NCBI GenBank assembly: GCA_037074705.1
Contig: CM073591.1
Location: forward strand, 7,439,587 to 7,503,586
Origin: Zhengitettix transpicula
Taxonomy: Eukaryota; Arthropoda; Insecta; Orthoptera; Tetrigidae
DNA length: 64,000 nucleotides
Reading direction: 5' to 3'
Position numbers and translations under genes: made by a program. The stretch's first letter is position 1. Every line of letters begins with the position of its first letter. The notes under the pieces are model-generated. The model worked only from the letters and a program-made list of their open reading frames with translations, was not told the origin of the DNA and searched no databases. Positions 55,295 to 64,000 of the stretch are shown piece after piece.

Positions 55295-57327
55295 TAAAAC
55301 TAAAGATATATGCTTTTCAACCAACAATATCAAATTACATATTTTAAAAAACTTTCATGAACAATAAAAACAAATTTCATATATATATCAGGATGTATTA
55401 TTTACAAAATCCCAAACATTATAGTTATTATATTTTAGAATCGTAACCTTAGAATAGGCCCTAGAACATATTTTGAAAATTAAGCCCCCCAATTAACTTA
55501 AGTTTCCTTTTGAAAACATGATAGTTTCTTCTTCTTTGCTTCAAAATTATTATTGAATGTACTCAGGACCCTATTTATCTGTGGATTTTACTCAATAAGA
55601 CATTAACAGATGGAAACGCACATTATACTTTTTGTACCTTTTGAGTTCTTGCATCACTGTTATTTGCAATAATTATAACTCCATGTGTTTATGAACTGAG
55701 TGTTAATGAAATTTTGAAATTCATCTCTCATTAATCTTATATTTTCCTGAATTTTCAGTAGAATTTGTTGCTGAAAAAAAAACACTGGTTTTGATTTCAA
55801 TTGGTGGCAAACCATGAATAATATAATAAAATGTAATATTAGTAGACCCTGCCAGAGTATCTCTAATGTTATTTTATGATAAAATTCTGGTATTATCAAC
55901 AAACTGACTTTTAATTCATCATTTTTCGCAAAGTCACTTATATATATAAGAATGTAAGTAGACCTGAGATAGAACCTTGTGGTACTCCAATCATTATATC
56001 ACCTGTCTTCACTGAATCAATTCATTATTGTGACTTTTCACTTTCAGCCTGATAAGTAAGAAGTTAATTACGAATGACATATTTTGCAATTGCCTAGGTT
56101 TTCATTTTTTTTAACATTAGTGTGACCTACAACTTCTTTTGAGAACTCAGAAAATATTTCTAGTGTGTATCATCTATTAAATTGCTGTATTATTTGATGT
56201 ATCTGTGTTGAAACAGATTTTTCCTGTTGAATATCCTTTTCTACATCTAAACTGAGTTTTGGATATTAAATTAGTTTTAATTAAATATTTAATCAGTTAT
56301 TGTTCATTGAATTTGGAAGGACGTGTGTTGATAGATACTCATCATCATACTATATGCTGCCTTTCAAAATGAGCGGAATAACAGTATGAATATCTTATTA
56401 AATGTACCGGTGAGTAAAGAGCGATTTTAAGTCCCTTGTCGTCAAAACGTTCCTATGGTTACTATACAAGGGGAATATAAAAAATTACACCAAATCACCT
56501 TCTCACTCATGTTACATAATTTTCAGAAATAAATCTTTGCAGTTATATCACACAGTAAGTATTTTTTCTGTTCAATTACATTAATGTAGAATTGATATTG
56601 ATGACCAAAAAATTATTATAAACCTACCTACTATTTATTTCACTTGGAATTTACAGCCACTCTCTTTCGATTGAATATATTTCTTAACATTTAACTTTAG
56701 TTGTTCAAACAGGTTGTGGTACCGATTAAAATTATATACATTACTATATTAGGCCACAAAATTACCTTCAGCACTTCGATCCAAAATAAATATTTTGTAA
56801 TTATATTTGCATAAATATATGTATGAATTTCATTTAAATAATTAAAATGGTAAATTAATGCACATTTAACAACTTGTATATAACTTCTGTGCGTATTTTT
56901 CGGCTCATTATTAGAGATTTTACGCTTCGACAATCAGCCACAGAGTTTGTGTGTATTTTAGTCAACAGAGGCCAAAGTATTTAATGCGGGCATATATTTC
57001 AAGTCTGATTATTCAGTTTAAATACCTGTACAAGTTATTAAATATCGATTTAGACATTCGGAATTAATTCAAACGTTGTTGAATAAGTTTTAAATTCCCC
57101 AATTAACAACAGTGTGTTATTAACAGGTCAGTTATGGAGGATTGAAGAAACTGTCGACTTATACGGTATGAATGCGCGAGATAATTCCAGTCGTCTATTA
57201 AGTGTTTATCGAAGATATACTTAACCTTCACGAAAATCACGTGTATATGTTGTCTTTGGAGCAGACAAGGGCGCGTAAATCCGCATTTATAATCAAATTG
57301 TGAAATGTGAAACGTTACATTGACAAC
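55295..57327 (+). repeat. Direct duplicate of the TOPBP1 upstream region
   Basis: This is a near-identical copy of 24,936-26,969, including the decayed LINE RT fragment (minus strand, 55,520-56,060) and the CpG-containing 390 bp before the start codon. One AT microsatellite is shorter here (55,938-55,950 versus 25,576-25,592). Confidence 0.9.
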
Positions 57328-60300
57328 ATGGAATTGGATTTGACAGAATCACAAGACTCTGTAAATGTATACTTTGTATTGCCCCAAGATTCGTCCCCTG
57401 AGGACGTAACATGCGACATGAAAATATGCTTTCAGGTATTTTAGCCGTTATTTGACAAATACTGTGTTCAGATACGTGGAATTTTTATTTCCTTATCCTA
57501 TATTTGTTTTATCTTTTTCCCTCAATTTTCGTGATCATCACAAAAGCCAAATTGTCATTAAACCATCACGTTTTCTCCAGACTGCTTAAGAGAGTTAAAT
57601 AATTGAAAAGGTCGGAGACGAAACTGCAACATTAAAATAAATCATTCTGTCGTCACGTTCATAAATATGTTATAAAAAAATCTCATTTTAAAACCTCTTT
57701 AACCTTTTTTTCTGTCATCTGTTATTAAAATTGGGTCGAAATGAATTCAATGCAAATTCTCCACTCGTAATGATACCTAACCCATTTGATTTATTTCGTT
57801 CTGATTATTATAAAACATTCTTTCCGATTTAATTGATTAATTAATATGTTGTACTTGCTATTAATTCGAACGGTTCGACCACAGAACAAGGGTATCCCAT
57901 TTGAACTGCATTTTATAATTAACTTGATCATTTTTGTTGACTGGTTGACAGTTCTTTATTCTGCTAAATTTCATTCAGTATGTGTCATTTAAAACGGTTT
58001 AATAAGTTACGTATCTGTGACGTAAATTTCATTTTCTACACTCACCATAGAGTTAAAGGGTATCCAATTAACTTAAGTTCTCAGCTTTGATTCAAGTTTT
58101 ACAAAAGTGTGAAATGGTGTCAGTATTTGATATAAATTTAGATGTCACAGCAATAGTTAAATCTTCTCTGAAATGGTTTGTTCATATTATATTGAAGATT
58201 ATATGCATTTTTTACAGTGCTGTGTGGATCAGGATTTACGTCCTGAATGGTTATCTGAAGATTGTTGCCTTGAACTGAGTCCTGTGAAAAGAGATGTTTT
58301 TGTCTTTGAAAGCTTCAAAGGTGCAGCATATGACTACTTGTGCAAAAGCAAGTGTGTGTAAGTGATGACAGAAAGTTTTTGGGGCATTCAGTGGAATGCT
58401 TTTATTAAGTTTAGTAGAACATTTTGGTGTCTCCTCCGTGACTGTGAATAAAGAATTATTCCTGTAGCCTGAGTTATTACTCATTTGAGATTTCTGTAAT
58501 TAAATGTATAAATCGAATTTTACAATTATCTTTGAATTCCAATTTGAAAAATAAGAAGTTATATCTGAATATTGATGCCCCACTTTTAGGATTTAAGCTT
58601 CTAATAAATATACATTTTTCCTTGAGCTTAATGTTTTCACTAGTAAACTTATACGCCATAATTTGTGATATTTAACATAATTCACAAAATTATTCTTATA
58701 GTTAGAGTTTAAATGTGAACTTTAAATGCATTTGTATCAATAGTTAAACTTTCTTGCCTGAAAATTTTATATTTTATTTCAGCAGAATTGTGGGACCAAG
58801 GTGTGTCATAACTTGTTTATTAGGCGCATTCCCTGTACCAACTGGGCATTCTCCAATATTCACAGTTGGAATGAGAGATCTCATTGTAACTACTACTAAC
58901 TTTAATGACGAATTGAATGTATGTGATGCTTTTTCTTGTACTTTTTTTTTTATATTTTAGTTTAGGCAATTTATATTTTTGGAGCTTATAAAAACATTAT
59001 ACTAGAAAAATTTAAAAGTTCTAGTTATTGCACTACTCTTCAGAAGTTCTTCAGCCTACTCCTCCCTGTTGAATTCTGTTCAATTTTTTTAACATATGTA
59101 AATTTAACTGTTGATTGATAAATGAATTATTCCCCTTATCAACATATTATAATTAGAAAATGTTAAGCAAAAATAATGTATTATTATTATTTTAAGTTAT
59201 ATTTCATAACAGATTTTTCATGTCATTGTATGCTTACAGAAAAAACTGCGTGAAAAGATCGAGTTTATGGGTGGTATGTTCACAAATAAATTACGGAAAT
59301 CTGTGACGCATCTTGTCGCTCATCGGGTGATCAGCAATAAACAGGAGGTGTGGTTATATTATAATCGGCAATCATCCGTGATAGTTGAACACATTATTAC
59401 AAAATCATTAGTTTTTATTAAATAGTTTTTTGTCCCAGTTTGTTAATATTGGGTTAAAAGTTGTTAACATTTGTTGTATCATCAATTCCTTAATTGCTTT
59501 ATGAGTTGTTATGTCACACCATGTTTAGACAGCTTATATTACCCATATATTAAGATGATGAAACCATATTAATTGAATAACTGTTATCAGAATATTTCTA
59601 TAAATTGGTGATGTTCAATCCAATCCCACAACATATTTGCAATTTCATTGTATAACGATAGGACATCTGTGACAAAATAAAAGTTCTGAGTTTTAATCAG
59701 TTGTCAAGAGAATGTCGTTTCATTTGTAGACAGCTTTGCAAATGGGAATCCCTGTGATGACAGAAGAGTGGGTCTGGGCTGTTTGGGCTGCCAGTAAGGA
59801 GAGAAATGTGCATGGTAAAGATGATGATTTCATGGTTCACAAGTGTAATGTCTTCCATAATCTGAGTGTCACCTGCTCAGGACTGCCACGGAAGCAGAAA
59901 GAATCTATTAAGGAGCAGATCATCAAACATGGTAATTCTACTTACCTTTCATTCACATGCACCACAAATTTCAGCATTATTCGACAAATTATTTTTTTAT
60001 TGTCTCATTGATGGTTTCATATTGTCATTCCCTTATTACTGGATCTTAAAACGTCCACATAACTTACATTTCCTTATGATGATATAAATACCAAACAACA
60101 TTTCTCGAAGCTTTGTTTCTTATATCAGGTTGAAAACAATCCAGTGGACGAACTCAAAAGTTTATCTTTTTTGTTCATCAAGTAGATTGTGCAGTTGTGT
60201 CACTCATGGCACTCTTATTTTTAATCACCTTACCAATGGAACAATGTGTCCAGAAATGTTTCATTTTATTTCTATCATCACTTCAATTTGTCTGTCATTT

Positions 60301-63300
60301 AACTATTTTATCTAATTAGTATATATTAAAATAAATGTATTATATTTTTATTTCAAAAATTTGTTGCCTCCACAAAATATGTGCAAGTTTTACATTTCTA
60401 AAGAAACTTTATAATTTTCATTCAGAGTAAATTTTATTTCATTTGATATTTCATATTAAAAACAATTTCAGGTGGTGATTTCACTGGAGAATTAATCGCT
60501 GACAAGACTAATGTTCTCATTGTTAATGAGGGAACAGGAACCAAGTTCAATCATGCCTCCCAGTGGAAACTTCCCTGTCTCTCCCCAGCATGGATAACTG
60601 ACAGCTTGCAGAAGGGCCATGTGCTGCCATTTGAGAAGTATGTAATCAAGAAGGAAGTAAAGTGCTCCACACCAGTGCATGATTTATCCCGTGAGTATTT
60701 ACATAAAACACTGAATTTTAACTAAGTGACTCGTAATCTTATTAAATATTACAGAACAAACTATAATAAATTCCTAAGCTACTCTATTCCACATTTTTTA
60801 TAGTGTGTAAGATACAGACTTATTTACAGATATGTTCTTTCATTATTTATTGTCATTGATCTGAACTGTTAAGGTGCTATTCCTGTGGTCATTGTTAGGT
60901 CTTACCAATGTAGGAATGAACATATATTTTAGGGTCAATTGTCTCACCATTTTTTGTCAATCTGAAAAAGTGTCCATCCCCCAGTCATTCAGTATATAAG
61001 CTATTGACGACTATCTTTGTTACAATTGGTTAGGATTTGTAAGAATAACCTTGAGCAAATTCTTCTTTTAATGTGTTCATAGAATTGTGTACTCTGAATA
61101 CACGTATAATATATATATATAACATAATATAATATTATTTGTACCCAGCTAGCACGCAGTCAGATCTTTATTCCTGATGAAGGAAGACATTTGGATAGGA
61201 AAGAGAAACAGTGATGCCTTACCTGAAATCAGTAGTTGGTCCAGTCTGTCATAGGTGGAAATTCAAATTTGTGAGGGCCTGAGCCCCCTTCGTCAGGAAG
61301 GAATATCTGAACCTCGTGCCAGCCGGGTATGAATTTCAACTAGTGATTTCAGGTAAGTTGGCATCGATGTGTCTCTTTTGTATCCAAATGTGGTATTTAA
61401 TTTGACCTCGTCACTTCTTCCTCAAGTGTTATATATACCTGCCGAATATTTTCGGTCTTTCCTTCTTCCTTTCATCTCCATGCTTTGAACATATGCGTTC
61501 TTCAGAGCATATTCACAACCTTTGTCCTATATTTATGTCTTTCCTCACTATCCAATTATCAAATGTGACTTTGTCAGTTAATAATTAATATCCTTAACAT
61601 TTGGGTTACACTTTAAGAAAAATGTGATGAGGTCAAATCAAATAACACACTTAAGTAGGAAAGGTTGACAGTGAAGCCAACTTGTCTGAAATCAATCGGT
61701 CCAGTCGAGCTGAAGAGTGAAGATATTTAAATTGAAGCTCAGCGTAGCTACTCAGGACAGAAAGACGTTCTTGATAATAAACATTTCCAATTTTCAGAGT
61801 CAAAAGCCACTTCCTTCAGGAGAGAGTACTACATTTCAAGCATGTTTCAATCACAGTTTTAACATACCTTTGGACACCAAGGACTGTATGGTTGATAGAT
61901 GCAATTTGAATTTCTCTCTCCTGGCGAAAGGGCTTGTGCCTCCGATAATCTGAAGTGTTTCTTCCTGTCCAACCTGGCGAAACTAGCTTTCAAAATAATT
62001 CTGTCTTTATTTCTACCTCCTGTCCATAGTAATTAACTTGATTATGTTACACCATCCTTAGTTACTTTAATTAAATGGAATTTACTGCCGCTGAAGTAAC
62101 CATTTTATTTTGTTTTAGGATTCCTACCAAATTTTTCTACAATAAGTTCAATACAGGGTGAAGTGAATACTACTCATGTCAATGAGACTGTTATGAATTC
62201 AACCACTGCAACTGTGTCTATATTGTCAATAAATCCAGTAAAGCCTCAGACTCCAGTGAAAAAGTCAGGTATGGTTATAGTTGGTTGTACTACATTGTCT
62301 CCCATTGTCTGCTAAAATTAACTTTCTGTATTCTTTAAAATTCCTTGTCATATGTATTTTTCTTGTTTGATAAATAATTAACAAACCATATTTATTTTAG
62401 GCCCATGCTGTCAGAATTTTTAGACTAGTTAGTGTAGCTCAAATATATTAACAATTCATAATATGAAAAAAAAGAGCAAAATACAGACAAAAAAAAGTGA
62501 TTTGAGTTTTGTCAATTGAATTGTGCAGTTGTGTCGTTCTAGACTCTTCTGTTTTTTAGGTTTCTTAGCACCTGAAGAAAGGAACAAGGATTCCAGAAAC
62601 ATGTTTTTATATTAGCATTTCTTTTGTCTGTATTTGGCTATTTTCGTTTAATTAATTTTCAATAACAGACGTAAATTTTTAATTTATAATATATTAACTA
62701 TTATTATAATGTATTAACTTTATTGATACAACTTCCAATACTTTGTTTTCATTTTATGATATTTTAAAGGATTTTCATCATTTTTCATTACATGAAATTA
62801 TTTAAAAGTTCTATTTTGTGCTACAATTTAATTTCTATTGGAAACGTGAATAAGAAAGATAACCAATACAGACATAAAAGTGATAATATAAATACCACAC
62901 AATGTTTCTGGGATCCTTGTCCCTTTCGTCAACTGCGAAGAAGAGTCTAGAGCGACACAACTCCACTTGTCAGTTGACATAACTCAAAAAGCTTTTTGGA
63001 TCCCAGATATGTTGTGTGGTATTTGTATTATCACTTTTTTGTCTGAATTGGCTAACTTTCTTATTAATTATTCTCAATCAGACGTAAATTTTTTCATTTT
63101 AATATTGGAAACATTTTTTATGCTTTCAGTTGGCAACAATTATATAGATGTAGTGAACAAACTGGACATCCGTGATGCAAAAAGGGCTGGATCCTTTTTG
63201 GATGGCTGCAAGGTTGGTTTGATTTGTTTCCAATGATATAGTGAAATATTCCATAATTGTTATAAAATACATCTGTGTTAAAAGTATACTAATTAGACGA

Positions 63301-64000
63301 ATAAGTAGACAAATAACAGATGAAAATAAGTACTAAAGAAATACCACATATGTCTGTGATCTATTGGTGTTTTTAAGTGATTAAAAATAGAGCATTGAGA
63401 AGAACCCAACAGCACAATCCAAGTGACAAACTCAAATGTCAAAAGGCTTACATTTTTAATCACCAGATGAAAGTGTGGTACTTATAAATTATTTTTGACT
63501 TTTCTTGCCTGAATATGAAACTTATATAGAAAATAATTTATTACTTCATTATGTCTCCATTGCCTTTCTGCTACTAACCTATTGAATGTGCATCTTGCAT
63601 GTCCATGACAGTGGCATTGTCTTGACCTTAAAGTGGAAAACAAATAAAAGCTTAAATTTGTATGCATATCAATACATATTCTATACAATTTTATTAATTT
63701 GTTAAATCTACTATTTTCAAATATAATTCTTTTACTTAAGGTATTTTCTTTTAGATGCAGTAAATCTATTAAAATTGAATCATGTACGGATATAATGGCT
63801 TAGTTTTGAAAATATTATTCAGATTTATCAACAAATGATTCTTTTAATTGCAGCCAGCATCTGAGCTGAAGCGCCAAATTTTGATCAAGTGTGGAGCTAA
63901 GTTTGGTGTAAATAAGGTTAGTTTTCTGATAATTTTTGATTTTAAGCTACTTATTAAATGCAGATGTGTGTGTGAATTTTGTCACTTCATCAATTCTCAT
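57328..64000 (+). CDS. TOPBP1: TOPBP1-like BRCT protein, copy C (partial, runs off window)
   Basis: Exons: e1 57,328-57,435; e2 58,218-58,357; e3 58,783-58,918; e4 59,240-59,347; e5 59,730-59,931; e6 60,472-60,690; e7 62,119-62,268; e8 63,130-63,212; e18 63,854-63,916; the gene continues past 64,000. All phases fit. Unlike A it retains e4 and e5, so BRCT0-1-2 is complete: IVGPRCVITC, MGGMFTNKLRKSVTHLVAH, MTEEWVWAVW, CSGLPRKQKESIKEQIIKHG, HASQWKLPCLSPAWITDSL. Like A it lacks e9-e17 (BRCT3-5) with the identical junction at about 63,500. The e3 donor reads AAT|GTATGT instead of AAG|GTATGT in B. Protein differences from B include KKLREKIEF versus KKLCETIEF in e4. It has its own promoter region and could be transcribed. 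Confidence 0.85.

Overview
This is a eukaryotic, almost certainly insect, genomic window. It has AT-rich introns, GT-AG splice sites, mariner and pogo-like DNA transposons, decayed LINE reverse transcriptases, and protein-coding exons resembling animal TOPBP1. The density of old repeats and the long introns fit a large hemimetabolous (polyneopteran-type) genome. I cannot name the species from sequence alone.

Region 1 (1-20,475) is repeat mosaic with no confident host gene. It holds several families of about 0.3-2 kb that are separated by (AT)n microsatellites (1-7,960). It also holds three copies of an 800-bp element with a GCCCGGCGTTGCCC-type start, at least six copies of a family W with palindromic sub-parts, a degenerate mariner inserted into a foldback MITE, a 200-bp pogo-like MITE, a C/T-rich minisatellite, and a 10-copy 179-bp satellite (18,690-20,474).

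Region 2 (21,996-24,810) is an intact five-exon gene for a 200-residue four-helix membrane protein.

Region 3 (26,970-64,000) is the striking part. The gene for a TOPBP1/Mus101-type BRCT scaffold protein of the DNA-replication checkpoint is present in three alternating copies: A (+, 26,970-36,913), B (-, 51,653-36,913) and C (+, 57,328 to beyond the window end). I numbered the exons e1-e25. A has e1, e2, a fused e3/e6, e7, e8 and e18-e24. B has e2-e20 in reverse orientation and no first exon. C has e1-e8 and e18, then runs off the window. The terminal coding part (e25, BRCT8) lies at 52,330-52,779 on +, beyond B. A and B thus form a giant inverted repeat around a 2.75-kb spacer, and B sits between the BRCT7 and BRCT8 coding parts of A. 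C begins abruptly inside exon 4 of a second copy of the membrane-protein gene.

A and C share an exact 6,114-bp deletion (e9-e17, BRCT3-5). A alone has a further 1,627-bp deletion (end of e3 to start of e6). Both have 3-4 nt of junction microhomology and both preserve the reading frame. Only the sum of A + B + e25 yields a complete protein of about 1,310 residues, so this is either a genuine complex duplication/inversion or a haplotype-scrambled assembly. Deciding between those is the main question the window raises.
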